Shown: positions 33,888-44,796 of the stretch, piece by piece
Layout: the number at the start of each line of letters is the position of its first letter
Position numbering within the stretch: the stretch's first letter is position 1
Program-made: the position numbers and the translations under genes
From: Kuschelorhynchus macadamiae
Taxonomy: Eukaryota; Arthropoda; Insecta; Coleoptera; Curculionidae
DNA: 64,000 nt
Assembly: GCA_030620095.1 (NCBI GenBank)
Contig: JAUTXW010000214.1
Coordinates: 682,001 to 746,000 of the forward strand
Reading direction: 5' to 3'
The notes under the pieces: generated by a model
Seen by the model: only the letters and a program-made list of their open reading frames with translations
Databases searched by the model: none
What the model was told of the DNA's origin: nothing

Positions 33888-34204
33888 CTTATAAATCATG
33901 TATCACTATACTGGGTGGTCCAGTAATAGTGGACGTAGGCAGTAGCCCGGGAACCGTTAATGACAGAACTCAAGAAAAAATATATTTATAGGTAAATCGA
34001 TCCAGAAAAATCAAAATTAAATCATTTTAAAATTCGAAAGTTCGCCGTTTTTACAACACAAAAGAGATATAGAAGTGCAGTATAGGAAAGAAAACAAATA
34101 TAGATAAAAGTTCATTAAGCATAATTACATTTTTTAATTATCTGAAGTGCGTATAGTCAAAAAGGAGTGCCATATTATTTAAAGAAGGACGGGACACCAC
34201 TGGT

Positions 34205-34453
34205 TTAAAGAGATTTTTTGGCCGACCTTCCTAAATTGATTGACTTCGCCCGGTTTTCTTTCGTGTCCCGCACTTTATCGACTGTTTCGCCACAAGTACA
34301 GATATGTTGTTCACACACTGGCAAACCAACTCTCAACTCGCAAATACTGAAAGATGAATCATCCAAAGAAGACCTGCCCTCTCTTTGATATCTTGATTGT
34401 TCGATATAAGGAATACCTGACCCTACTTCAAATCTAAATTTTTCCATTTGCAT
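34205..34453 (-). pseudogene. Retroelement C-terminal Cys motif fragment
   Basis: Minus strand: FSICELRVGLPVCEQHICTC, then GETVDK and a KENRAKSI stretch. The Cys pattern followed by a basic K.RA...R text resembles the region downstream of polymerase-like domains in some arthropod retroelements (C.CG..VD..G.HGLSC..S.GR..RH), with the middle deleted. The element class is uncertain. A 30-bp piece (GTGCGGGACACGAAAGAAAA) is shared with 31350-31380. Confidence 0.35.
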
Positions 34454-34859
34454 GGCAGTTCATTCGATAAATAATGTTTATAACAGATGAACAACCAGGG
34501 TATTACATTGTGATGAGAAGTACCTCAAAATTGACCTGGAGAGGCGAACAGACAAACTAGCAGAAAAGTGAAGTTAAATAAAAGCTCATAAAAACATATC
34601 TCTATTATCACAACATTTATTTTAGTTATTAGTTTTGGTTATTTATTGTAAAAAGTTCTCTTTTCGACTTCATTTTTTATGTGTCTAATAAAGCGCGGGG
34701 GTTTAGCTAGTAATTAATAAACAAATAAAGCACTTGCAAAACTGCATTGCATAGATATACTTCCCTGAGGTATTTCTGCGTTTAATTTATTTAGACTTCT
34801 TTAAATCAAGAAAAAAAGACCGTTATATACAACTTACTGAATCTTGCATCAACCCTAAA

Positions 34860-35090
34860 GTTTTTAAATTAAAATTTCGACCTTTCGACTTTTGGCCGGA
34901 TTACAATCAGATACGGCAATCCATGCGGTTTAGTATACGAAATGGATTCTACAGGTGGAACGCAGAGACAAATGGGCGCCCTTTAAACTCTGGTCTCGGT
35001 TAGACTGCAAATATACGGAAAATTCAATTTGAATCAGGTTTTCTCTTATTTTATTCCTCAGCTGCCTGTAATGTATACGTCTTGAGGTGG
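34860..35090. repeat. Dispersed repeat, copy 1
   Basis: Shares CCGGATTACAATCAGATACG, GTATACGAAATGGATTCTAC, AGGTGGAAC and later text with 53860-54060, 59790-59905 and, more weakly, 56160-56320. Too degenerate to classify. SINE-like length, but I see no pol III promoter boxes that I would defend. Confidence 0.6.
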
Positions 35091-36328
35091 TTATACTGTT
35101 TAGAATACCAATAGTTTTAGATTTAGTGTCTAAAATAATCAGGCAACTTTATATTCACAGAACAGTGAAAGATATATTTGATAAACGTTGATGTTAATAG
35201 TGTCTTATCAAAAGTTTATTCAAATTGCTTTTGAAAGATTTCAGTTCAGTCATCCTGACAAAATTAAATGTAAACCTATAAAAAATCGACATTATAAGAG
35301 ATTGAAATTGCCTTTTTAGAGCAATTTAAGTTATTTTGTATGTGATTTTTAGTTCCCTCGTGAAACGGAACTATTGTAATCGTGAAAAAATCACTCTCCG
35401 AGATTTTTTTAGATCTTCACGTTTCAGGGTCCCTACATGACGCAAAACATGTTTTCTTAATTCCCTCCCGATTGATTTTAAATTTTGGTCAAAAATTAAG
35501 GGTCATATGGGGATGACCTGGTAACATTTTGGTAAAAATCCAATGTACCGAAACAAAATGGCGGCCTAGTGTAATGTTAAAAAAAATATTATTAAAAAAA
35601 TACTTATCCAATTTAACTCAAATTTTGCATCAAGTATTATGTTGAAATAAAGTGGTACAATTTTGGTACGAATCCAAGATGGCGGAACAAAATGGCGGCA
35701 TAATAAAATATTTAAAAATTCAGCCTGAAAAAACTGCTTGATGGGTTGATTTCAATTTCTGTAACATAACTAATTGTGGTATAGGGATCAGCTAGTAAAA
35801 TAGTGGTACTAATTTAAAATGACCGAAAAAAATGGCGGCCAAATAAACCTTCACCCTCTTAGGTTTTACACATCTTTACGTTTTAGCGTCGTTAGATGCC
35901 AAAAAATATGTTTTATCAATTCCGTCGGTCCATCTGTCGGTTTGTCTGTCTGTCTTTATTTCAAATTTTGGTCAAAAATTAAGGGTCATATGAGGATGAC
36001 TTGGTAACATTTTGGTAAAAATCCAATATGGCGAAACAAAAATATTTTTTTTAAAACTACTCATCCAATTTATCTCAAATTTTCCAAAAAACATCAAATA
36101 TTATATTGGAATCAACTGGTAATATTTTGGTACGAATCCAAGATGGCTGAACAAAATGGCGGCTTAATAAAATATTTAAAAATTCAACCTGAAAAACTGC
36201 TTAATGGTCTGATTTCAAATTGTGTGTCATAACTAATTGTAGTATATCACCTAGTAAAATTCTAGTACTAATTCAAGGTGGCCGAACAAAAGGCGGCCAA
36301 ATAAAAAGTATGTAATTGTGAAAAACTT

Positions 36329-36366
36329 GTCAACGTTTTGCAACTTTATCGTTGCATCCTCGGGAC
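36329..36366 (-). ncRNA. Hammerhead-like motif (R5, minus)
   Basis: On the minus strand: TGTC / CCGAGGA / one base / perfect GCAAC-GTTGC hairpin / AAAACGTT / GAC. The hairpin is intact, but the first box and GAAA are each mutated. Confidence 0.35.
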
Positions 36367-36549
36367 ATAAAAATTTTATTTCCTGCATGATACCCACATT
36401 ATCAGTCTTTAACTAGTCCGTTGGCTTTCGTTAACGATTTTCTTGTTGTTATGTTAGAGTGATGTATTATTTGGGGTTAGGAAATATTTGCGGACCAATA
36501 GAATAAATAGAGACTAGTATGGGTTTCATGCAAAATATAAAAATCTATG

Positions 36550-36588
36550 TGTCCTGAGGATGCAACATTAAATTCGCGAAACGTCGAC
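36550..36588 (+). ncRNA. Hammerhead-like motif (R5, plus)
   Basis: TGTC / CTGAGGA / one base / GCAAC...ATTCGC / GAAACGTC / GACA. Both core boxes, cleavage text and the 4-bp outer stem match consensus. The hairpin is weakened on its 3' side. Confidence 0.5.
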
Positions 36589-37479
36589 AATTTCAAAAAT
36601 GGCCTCTGTTTTTTTTACTGGATTCGTTAGTGAAAACCATTCAGGATCGTTAATGAAAACCATTCAGAAACTAAATTCAATTAAGATGGTGAAACAAAAT
36701 GACCGTCAAATAATTTTTTTAAAAAATCAAGGTAAAAAAATCTTGATCAATTGATTTTAAATTTTGCAGAAAATTTGAATCTGAATATGGGATATTTATT
36801 GAATTTATTTTAAATTATGCCCAAAAGTCAAGGGTGGCATAGATAGAAAAGAAATGGTAAATATACTAGTAGAAATCCAATATGATGGAACAAAACGGCG
36901 TCCAATAGAAATGAAGTATATATATATGTAACATATATATACTGTGACTATGTACTGAACTAACTTGGGTCACACTTCGCTCTTCCCAATAAAAGTAATA
37001 ATTCATAACGAGGGAAGTTCCGGGTAATTTTTTAACCGATTTTTTTTACATGATTGAGTTTTAAAAAATACTCTTCAAAATATAACAAATTGCTATTTCG
37101 ACATTAATTCTTTTAAACAAAAAAAATCTATTAAACTTGGTGGTCTTGGTATTCGAGATTTGTCCGAGCTTTGTTTTTCCGCGTTTTTGAGTTCGGTTTG
37201 CTTGAAATGATTTACCTAAAAATATCTTAAATTGTTTTGACATTGACAAAATTTGCTTTTAAATTCTTCAAGTTTGATCAGTAACTTTATATCGAACAAC
37301 CAGGAGCCATGAAACCATTGCCTGATTAAACGCTCTACCTTTTACATCTTCGGGAAATCTTTTGAATAATTCATCTTTTTGCATTTCCATTACTTTGAAA
37401 GTTGATTTGCCTGTGTGTGAACATCATATCTGAACTTGTGGAGAAACCAGTAGATATCTATGGCCTTCATGGGCTAATC

Positions 37480-37580
37480 TTCAAAAAGTGCGAAACGTAT
37501 GTCCAGATACAGGCTTATGAATAACATAATCAAGAGGTCTCTGATAACTGCGGAGTTCAAATCTGGCGATGGATTCTCAA
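37480..37580 (-). pseudogene. Scrap of mariner-like transposase 3' end
   Basis: The reverse complement is nearly identical to 31216-31310 (TCGCCAGATTTGAACTCCGC, then AGAGACCTCTTGATT), the stretch around the last catalytic Asp of the relic at 30780-31340. Confidence 0.7.
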
Positions 37581-37589
37581 TATAACCTC

Positions 37590-39360
37590 TTCTAAACACA
37601 CAATATAAAACCCTCCCCAGCAGCCTCTCAAATCATATAATCTCCCTTTCGCAACCAGGGAACCCATCTCTACATTAAATTCATGGAAAGATTCCTCCCC
37701 AGGTCCTGATCGAATTGGCGTTTTCTTCATACAAAATCTCTCCACGGAAGGCATTAGCCTTCTCCTCAATCTGTTCAACCAAATCAGGAACAAAGGAAAA
37801 CTTCCCTCCTCCTGGGGTCATTCTTTCCTAATTTCCGTTTATAAACCAAAAAATAGACCTATAGCCCTCACTAGCCACCTTTCCAAAATAAAAGAATTAT
37901 CAATAATAGACTCACATGGTTTTTGGAAAAAAGAGGCCTACTTATAGAACAAATAGGTTTTCGACCCAATATATCATTTAGTTAACTTTGAAATCGCTCT
38001 TCAAAATAGCTTCATGAAACGCTTTTATACCACCTCCATTTCCTAGACCTCTCTTCTGCATTTAACACAATCAATAGAAGTTGCTTCTTACAATCCCTCA
38101 TCGATGGGAACATATCTGGAGACTTATTTTTTCACTTCTTCTTCACTTCACTTTTCCTCTATCTACAAACATAGTGAAGAACTTCTACAGATATGTTTCA
38201 ATAACCTCTCCAAGTGAGCCGAATCTAAAGGCACGAACTTTTCCCCTTAAAATATACCTGCGTGCACTTCTGCAGAAACAAGAATTACCCCAAACGTCCA
38301 GTCCTCTCCCTTAATCAAATCCAAATCCCTTCCCAACCTAACCACAAATTTCTATATTTTCATTCTACCCTAATCTGGAAAACTTATATTGATTACCTTC
38401 GTACCAGATGCTTGTCCGACCTCAACGTTCTTCGAATTACCCTACTTAAAATATATAAATCCATAATCTTCTCCAAAATCGACTGTGGCTGCATAGCTTA
38501 CTCTTTCGCTAAACCTTCCCACTTAAAAAGACTAGACCCAATCCATAACTCTGGTTTAAGATACGCTTTAGGTGCTTTCCGCACTAGCCCAGCCATCAAC
38601 CTCTATTGTAAATATGAATGTTTCTCCTTAGAATAACGTAGAGAGCGTTTACTAATGAAAGACGCTGACACCCTACGATTTAGAAACTCGATCCTACATC
38701 ATACCAGCTTTTTTACAACTCCTCCCAACCTTAATCAGGTATTTTCCCACTTTTCTACTTACGGCGCCAATATCAGATATCAACAACTTCATTGTAGATT
38801 TTTCTATCCCTAAACTCTCCCCACCCCTTTCCTGCCAATAATTTCACTTTCCCTCCCTGGAACTCTCCTTCCATATTTTCCGATTATTTCATGAAAAATG
38901 TTTGTAAGAACTCCCTCCCACACAGCGTAATTTTAAAACATTCACATTTCCACCCCTTATCCTGACTAAAACATCATTTATACTGATGGCTCCAAATCTC
39001 CAGACAGAGTTGGATCTTTATTTTTCTGCAGCCTCACAGAAAAATCATACTCTCTTCACCAGCGTATTTACATCCGAACTCTTCGCCATCTTTATGGCAC
39101 TTAATTTTGTCCTAACCTGTAATTCCCCAAATTGGCTAATCGCCTCCGATTCCCTCAACTTCCTATCCAAAGCTCCTAACCCTTCTATCAGAACCATTAA
39201 TAATATCTTCTGCAATAATAGCCTCCAGAAAATCTATATTCTCTAAATCACTGGTTCAGCTTGATTGGGACCTTACTTTTCACGAAAACAAGCTTCATGA
39301 TATCAAATCTACATTTTTCGAAAACCAACCTATAACTAATCTTCCCAGGAAAACAACTGC
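37590..39360 (+). pseudogene. RNase H-encoding non-LTR retrotransposon relic
   Basis: Broken ORF2 C-terminal two thirds. Reverse transcriptase: SSPGPDRIGVFFI (37690), GKLPSSWGHSFLISVYKPKN (37797; fingers), RPIALTSHLSK; then RTRCLSDLNVLRITLLKIYK, IIFSKIDCGCIAYSFA and RLDPIHNSGLRYALGAFRTS (38395-38590; thumb). RNase H: IYTDGSKSPDRVG (38965), then SELFAIFMAL and IASDSLNFL (39070-39165), with the Asp-Glu-Asp residues of this fold visible. The catalytic YADD box is not readable. The order RT-RNase H places it in the I/Jockey-related group. C-rich base composition differs from the AT-rich neighbours. Confidence 0.75.
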
Positions 39361-39429
39361 AACCTCCTAGTTTAATACTGACTAATAAATAGTACGACTC
39401 TTGTGGTTTTTTGTCTGCTTCTCTAATTT

Positions 39430-39466
39430 ACAATACGTAGATAGGTTAGGTTAAGTTAGGTTAAAA
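39430..39466 (+). repeat. TTAGG-like steps at the non-LTR 3' end, unit 1
   Basis: GATAGGTTAGGTTAAGTTAG then GTTA, just outside the 3' end of the minus-strand non-LTR element (also at 44759-44783 in unit 2). On the element's strand this is a short TAACC/TAACTT tract, possibly its 3' tail. It resembles the insect telomere repeat TTAGG, but only a few units are present. Confidence 0.6.
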
Positions 39467-39479
39467 GTGAGTTGATCAA

Positions 39480-41610
39480 ACCGACCCTCAACTGCGACTC
39501 TGTGGTCTATTGTGGCTCACACCCCTATGTTTACACTTCCCCAAGCAACTCTAAATCCTCAGTGAATCTTATCATTGCATTTGGAGAGGTATTCTTCACG
39601 TCCTCGGGCAGCAGGATATCTGTACCGGATATAGAGAACCTGATCCTGGCAGATGCCGGGCATTCACACAGCACATGGCTGGCTGTCTCGTCATCCTCCA
39701 TACATAGGCGGCACTCGGATTCGTGTATGTGATGTCTTAGACAACAATGTCTAGTGTATAGGCCTTTTGCTGTTTTGAGCTTAATTCTGTTCATATTTAA
39801 CAGACTTTCTGTTATCCTCTTTTTCGTAGGAAGGGGGATAAATGCCTTTGCATGGGACAGACCTGACAGTCGAAGTCAATAGAGATTAGCTTTTTCCTCA
39901 ACCAAGTCCAAAATTGCGCTCTTGGCCGTTTCGTAGGCTACTCCTAAAGCTGGTTCAGGTCCCACGAATCTTGTCTCTGCTCCTTTCTTTGCTAGAAGGC
40001 CCGCAGACTCATTTCCCTCCAAACCTGCATGTCCTGAAATCCAGATAAGAGCGATTTTATTGTCGCTCCCGAGCCAACATGTGCCTTTTGGCAGTTCCAA
40101 ACTGTTTTGGATGTACAATGACGAAAGTGCTTTAAGGGCCGCTTGACTATTCGAAAATATTTTTGTCGTTTTATGTGTTATTTGTTGATCCTGCAATATT
40201 CTAGCACACAATTCAATAGCATGGACTTCTGCTTGGAATATTGAGGTGTTATTGCCCAGGCTTACTTACAAATCAACCTTCGGCCTTACCCCATGGATTC
40301 CAGCTCCTTCACCTTTATTGGTTTTGGAGCCGTCTGTGAATAGGCACAGCTCTCCTTTCAGTAGATCAGATTTATTCTGATCCCACTCCACTCGCCCTGG
40401 GAAGATCACGGAGTAGGGTTGCTGTACACTAACAGTTTTTGGTGGCATGTCCGATGGCATGCCTAACATGTAATGGTTTTTCACAACTTTCAGCATGTTG
40501 GATTATTCCATGTGACTCGTGCTATCCACCATGCAGTTGGTGACATGGTGTAGTCTGTATGTTGTCCTCATTGCTTCTCCTTCCACAAATAGATGGAGTG
40601 GTGGAAGTTTCAAAAGGAGTTCCATGGCCGCTGTCGGAATGGAACGAAACGCTCCTGTCCTTGACAAGCAAGCCTGTCTCTGCAGTCCACTCAGTTTGGC
40701 TTGGGCAAAACTTTGGTCTAGGCTATCATTGGTCCTATGACCGTTAGCCAATATAGCTGTTTTGGTCTCATACCCCATAACTTCCCGCAGATTTTACGGC
40801 AGGTCCACAGGGATACTTTAGTTTTCTGAATTATTTTATTCAGATGAGCATTCCAGTTCAGCGATTCCACAGATTCCTTTTCTTTGTGAAGGGGACTAAA
40901 ACCATTTTATTAGAGTTGATAGACATATTTTCCCCCTCACATCTTGTTAGTGTTCAGTACTTCCTGAAGTTTTGCTGAGATTTCCTCTTAAGCCTTTTTA
41001 CTATGATGACATCGCCATACGCCTGCAGATCAACCTTTCTCAAACGAACCATAGCAAGCAGATTGTCCACCAGTAGTGACCACAGCAAGGGCGATAACAC
41101 TTCTTCCTGTGGACATCCTCTAGCAGCTATAAAGCTTACTGTCTCGCCCTGTAGAGATGTTGTTATTTTTCTGTTTTCAAGCGTTGCCTGTATCCGGCCA
41201 CATATAAGGGGTTCTACCCTTCTTTCAGTAATTGCATCATAGAGTGATCCAAAAAGGGTATTGTTAAATGCTCCCCGATATCTAAGAATGCAGCGACTGC
41301 AGTGTTCTTGTTTTCTAGAGAGTTGTTTATGCTCTCAAAAAGATTGTTGAGTTGCCCGTTTGGTAAGCATACTGATGCTCACTCAGCGGATTTCGCCTAA
41401 GAACTACGTCCCTTATGTGCTTATCGAGTATTCTCTCCCGACTGTTCAACAGAAAGGAGGTTAGACTTATTGGTCTAAGCGAACTTGGTAGAGGATCATT
41501 TCGACTCACTTTAGGTATATATAATACCTTAGTTGCAGACAGATACGTAGATAAGTCAAACACTTCATTTTTTACAAAGTACGAAGAAGACAAATACCTC
41601 ACAAATTCGA
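39480..41610 (-). pseudogene. I-group non-LTR retrotransposon ORF2, unit 1
   Basis: Minus strand, N to C: fingers KVLYIPKVSRNDPLPSSLRP and SLTSFLLNSRERILDKHIRD (41550-41400), SEHQYAYQTGNST; palm text near 41020 reads DLQAYGDVIIV where an active enzyme has Y.DD, so one catalytic Asp is lost; thumb LQRQACLSRTGAFRSIPTAA, then LPPLHLFVEGEA (40700-40560). RNase H follows: CLFTDGSKTNKGEGAGI (40340), then IFSNSQAALKAL, and WISGHAGLEGNESAG (40180-40000), with the H of the C-terminal HxGxxGNE motif. C-terminal Cys/His knuckle: CRLCMEDDETASHVLCEC (39710). Frames change several times. It is 5' truncated at about 41610. Confidence 0.85.
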
Positions 41611-41624
41611 TTTATTAAATTTAG

Positions 41625-42685
41625 CCAAAATGTATAGAATAATATATCCGTAGCAATAACCTTACATTAACAAAAAGGGTTTAAATGGAACTTGCCTGAG
41701 GAAAGACGTCGTCATTTTGTTTTAATAGAAGCAGCCATTAAATTTCCAGTATTTTAATTAGCAATTTGTAAATTGTTAGTTTTGCAGTCTTCGACAACAA
41801 AGAAGTGCATGTCTAAGTAGCCTCTAATTAGAGAGATGCTTACGATATTCCAAACAGAATTTTACTCCTCAGATTTGATTTATTGTTTGCCAGTAAACTA
41901 AGGCCACTTTTAAATTTATTTTTTGTATGCTTTTTGAAGGTTTTGGAGAAATGCAAATAGAATCATAGTTTTATTATTAATATAGGCATTTTATTTCTCT
42001 ATTTACTAATAAATAAATCGTTTATTATTTAATTTCAATTAATTTGAATACTGTTGTCTTTTACAGTTTTTCTCTGATTTGATATAGCAAAAATTATAAA
42101 TGGCATCTTAAATTCTTCGAAGGAATCTTAAATAAAATCAAAGTAAATTAAAAAAAGACCAAAATAGTTTTTCGATTGACACTCTTTTATGGGCGGTATT
42201 TAAATATTATATTTTTTTGTGTAAAATATAAGAGTAATGTTGTAGACGCTCTACGTCATACGTTTTGGCCGCCCTGTATTATTTATAGCCTACTGAAGCT
42301 ATCCATTTATCGCTTATTTTTTTAAGATAGCGTACGTAATTAAATAGAATGACCGTCATATTAAGACCAGTCAGATGCCTTCGTTTTTAATCGTTACCAT
42401 AGAAACCACGAAGATTTTCGGAAATATTTTTCCTCCTGGGTAACCTGGAGGTGATTAAAGCGAAAATCTTTCTATCAAATACGTCGCAGCCTACACATTT
42501 TTAAATTACTTTAAAATACTTTGCTTTCCGTATAGGTAATATCTATTATTCATATATTTTCTCTATTTTTAGTATGTATATTATTTATTAATTATTTCAA
42601 TAATTTATTTAAAAAATCATACAAAGTCTATCATTTTGAAGGATATATTTAGGTTTTGAATATAAGTAACTACTTTTTACTACAA
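41625..42685. other. No gene seen (unit 1)
   Basis: AT-rich with no recognisable protein. A GTTTTGGCCGCCCTGTATTA text near 42261 resembles a DNA transposon end. The same sequence is at 46942-48002 in unit 2. Confidence 0.4.
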
Positions 42686-42689
42686 TACT

Positions 42690-43028
42690 TCAATAATGTT
42701 TTCGAAATTCTTCCAGTACTTCTTCTTTCTTTAACGTCGAATAACAGGGAGATGGTGTTAAATGTCTATGATTAATAAAGTATATATAATATTTAGACAC
42801 AATTTTGTTAAATTTAGCTTTCGAAATGTGACTAAATGATTTATCGATATCAAATAAAACCTTGTGAACTCTTTGATATAACTGGTGCGACGTTTCTAGA
42901 TATGAATCTTGTAGTAAGCGTCCCAAATATTTCAAATCCCAATGAACCACTTTAATGTCTTCCAGTTCTTCACACAATGTACACAAATTATACTTTTCAA
43001 ACTTTTCCATTTCGTTTCTATCGTTCAT
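42690..43028 (-). CDS. Unrecognised 112-codon frame, unit 1
   Basis: ATG at 43028, preceded by an in-frame stop. It has one CxxC (CTLCEEL), is rich in Lys, Tyr and His, and has no signal peptide or membrane segment. I do not recognise it. Its duplicate at 48007-48345 is identical except for one codon (Val to Ile). It lies between a dead retrotransposon and a dead Crypton on the same strand, so it may be the debris of one of them or of an unknown element. Confidence 0.3.
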   Translation of the reverse strand: MNDRNEMEKFEKYNLCTLCEELEDIKVVHWDLKYLGRLLQDSYLETSHQLYQRVHKVLFDIDKSFSHISKAKFNKIVSKYYIYFINHRHLTPSPCYSTLKKEEVLEEFRKHY

Positions 43029-43149
43029 TAATTAATAATATTTCAACGCACGACCACAAAATATTACTACCTGTCAGAGTTATATTTCAATTATTTTAAG
43101 ACGCATAGCCGTCTATGTTTTTTTATTAATATGTTTTGAAAAAAATAAT

Positions 43150-44180
43150 AATTTCTTCCGTATATTTTAGTAATAACAAATTAATTACAATAAACAATTT
43201 AGAGTGTATTATATGAGTATATGATTATTCCATATAACTAAAATTTAAGGAAGATATTTTATTGAAATCTGAAGCAATTTGACTAATATCTGGAAAGCAA
43301 GCAAAAAATGCTATATGTATTATAATTGTTTATAAAGATCTTTGTCTTTGTATAAAGATTCGTGTTATTTCGCGAAGTTTACATAAATCCGGGGAAGAGA
43401 CTTATTCTTATTATAGCAATCCATTAAAATGTATCTGTATCCACGAGCAACATAATAAAAATAGCAAAAAATGCTCTATTAAATAAGTTCTAACAAAACA
43501 ACTTGCGTTAACTTTAGAAACAAATACTTGTAAAAAGTCAATGATAAATAAGGTTTATGACTTAATTTGTTATTTCGTGCAAATAAAATCCGAGGAAGAC
43601 ACTTTGTTTTATTTCTAGAAATCCAGTAAAATATCTGTGTTTACATGCAGGATAACAAAAATTTTGGCGCAAAAAATTAGTTTAAAAAATATTTCCGTAT
43701 ATTTTAGTAACAACAATTCAATAAAAATAAATTATTTAAAGTGTTCATATGTACATAATGATTATTTCATGTAACTAAAATTTAGGGAAGACATTCTATT
43801 TGATATTTATTCTCAGGCGATATAATATTTATATGTACCTATATTAAGATACTCTCGGAAATAGGCACTTCAATAAAAACCTCTGTAAAAAAGACCTTCT
43901 TGTAACTTTAAAAACAAATATTTGAATAAAACCACTGATTCCTGTTAAGTATTTCGTTAGAAATTTACCGTATTTTTAAATCAGAAAAATCTCTACGTGT
44001 TGACCTGTAGCATAACAAAAATGAGCCTAAAAAATTGTATTAAAATATTTCCCTATATTTTAGACACAACAATTCAATCAAAATTAATAATTTAGACTAT
44101 ATATGATATGTATAACATTTTTTCAATTAAATAAAACATAAGGAAGGCATTTTAATCAACATTAGCCATTTATTATAACA
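43150..44180. repeat. Degenerate three-copy tandem repeat, unit 1
   Basis: The block TTCCGTATATTTTAGTAA, then AATTTAGAGTGT and ACTAAAATTTAAGGAAGA, starts near 43155 and returns near 43690 and 44046. The copies also share internal text about AATCCATTAAAATGTATCTG and GCATAACAAAAATG. Spacings are 536 and 356 bp, so copies have different deletions. The same array lies at 48470-49500 in unit 2. Confidence 0.65.
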
Positions 44181-44307
44181 TATGTATATACCTACAATAC
44201 ATATACATATGAATAAAAGGGAGAAATGAGAACTTATAATATATTTGAAAGTAACACAGAAACTAATAACTTAATTGTTAAATACCTGCACAACGTACAA
44301 CATCTAG

Positions 44308-44729
44308 CTAATTATTAATTAAATTATTATTATTCGTAATATTAAAAACACAATTAATATATACAATTGCAGGTTGACTTGAAACAAAGGATTTCGGCTG
44401 AGTTTCCGGAAGGACACTGCTCGTGATAATGCGAGTGGTACTAGGAATATTGCGTCTTATAACTTCAATAATTTGTTCATGATGATTAATATCTATTTGC
44501 AAATAGGACTAAATTGACTGGCTATTGTTTTAGCCTGTGATCTTATCTAGAATAGATCTGTGATCTATTCCTCTTCCTGCTAAGTTAGAGACAGCAGTAG
44601 CTCTTGCTGAGTGGTTGGTAATTTGAATCCTTTTGTATCAATACCAACGTCAGCTGCTGCAGATTTTAACCAAGTAGAAATGGTGCTTTTTCTAACAGTT
44701 TTTATACCAACCCTTTGAATGTGTCTTCT
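44308..44729 (-). pseudogene. Crypton recombinase 3' third, cut by duplication junction
   Basis: Same sequence as the C-terminal part of the Crypton at 49627-50807. It reads KSTISTWLKSAAADVGIDTK, then in the next frame ITNHSARATAVSNLAGRGID (44650-44570), ILDKITG and, after two stops, SYLQIDINHHE, to 44308. It begins abruptly at 44729, where unit 1 joins the left end of unit 2. Confidence 0.8.
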
Positions 44730-44740
44730 GTCTGCTTCTC
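44725..44740. other. Tandem duplication junction
   Basis: Left flank of unit 1 reads GGTTTTTTGTCTGCTTCTC, right flank of unit 2 reads TTTGAATGTGGCTGATT, and the junction reads TTTGAATGTG-TCTTC-TGTCTGCTTCTC. About five extra bases (TCTTC) sit between the two parental ends, and there is little shared sequence, so end joining with a small filler fits better than unequal crossing over between repeats. Confidence 0.7.
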
Positions 44741-44796
44741 TAATTTACAATACGTAGATAGGTTAGGTTAAGTTAGGTTAAAAGTGAGTTGATCAA

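Larger units (their letters stand above)
35350..37050 (-). repeat. Composite repeat copy R5
   Basis: Minus-oriented copy. It begins (plus coordinates) with AGTTCCCTCGTGAAACGGAA, carries modules with ACAAAATGGCGGC boxes at 35560, 35690, 35830, 36150 and 36285, TGTCTGTCTG runs at 35945, the inverted hammerhead pair (36329-36590), and ends at the head text CATAACGAGGGAAGTTCCGG (37005-37024). Order matches R4 in reverse. Confidence 0.75.
39413..44729. repeat. Tandem duplication, unit 1 (5.3 kb)
   Basis: Aligned end to end with 44730-50042, offset 5317 for most of the length and 5319 near the end. Differences are rare (about a dozen substitutions over the first 2.2 kb). The unit holds a dead non-LTR ORF2 (minus), a 112-codon frame, a degenerate tandem repeat and the 3' third of a Crypton. 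Confidence 0.95.

Noticed and set aside
39430..39466. Telomere tract
   Set aside because: Only a few TTAGG-like steps, present in the middle of TE sequence and duplicated with it.
40519..41242. Plus-strand frames inside the duplicated units (repeated at 45836-46559)
   Set aside because: They are antisense to the non-LTR thumb and palm blocks.
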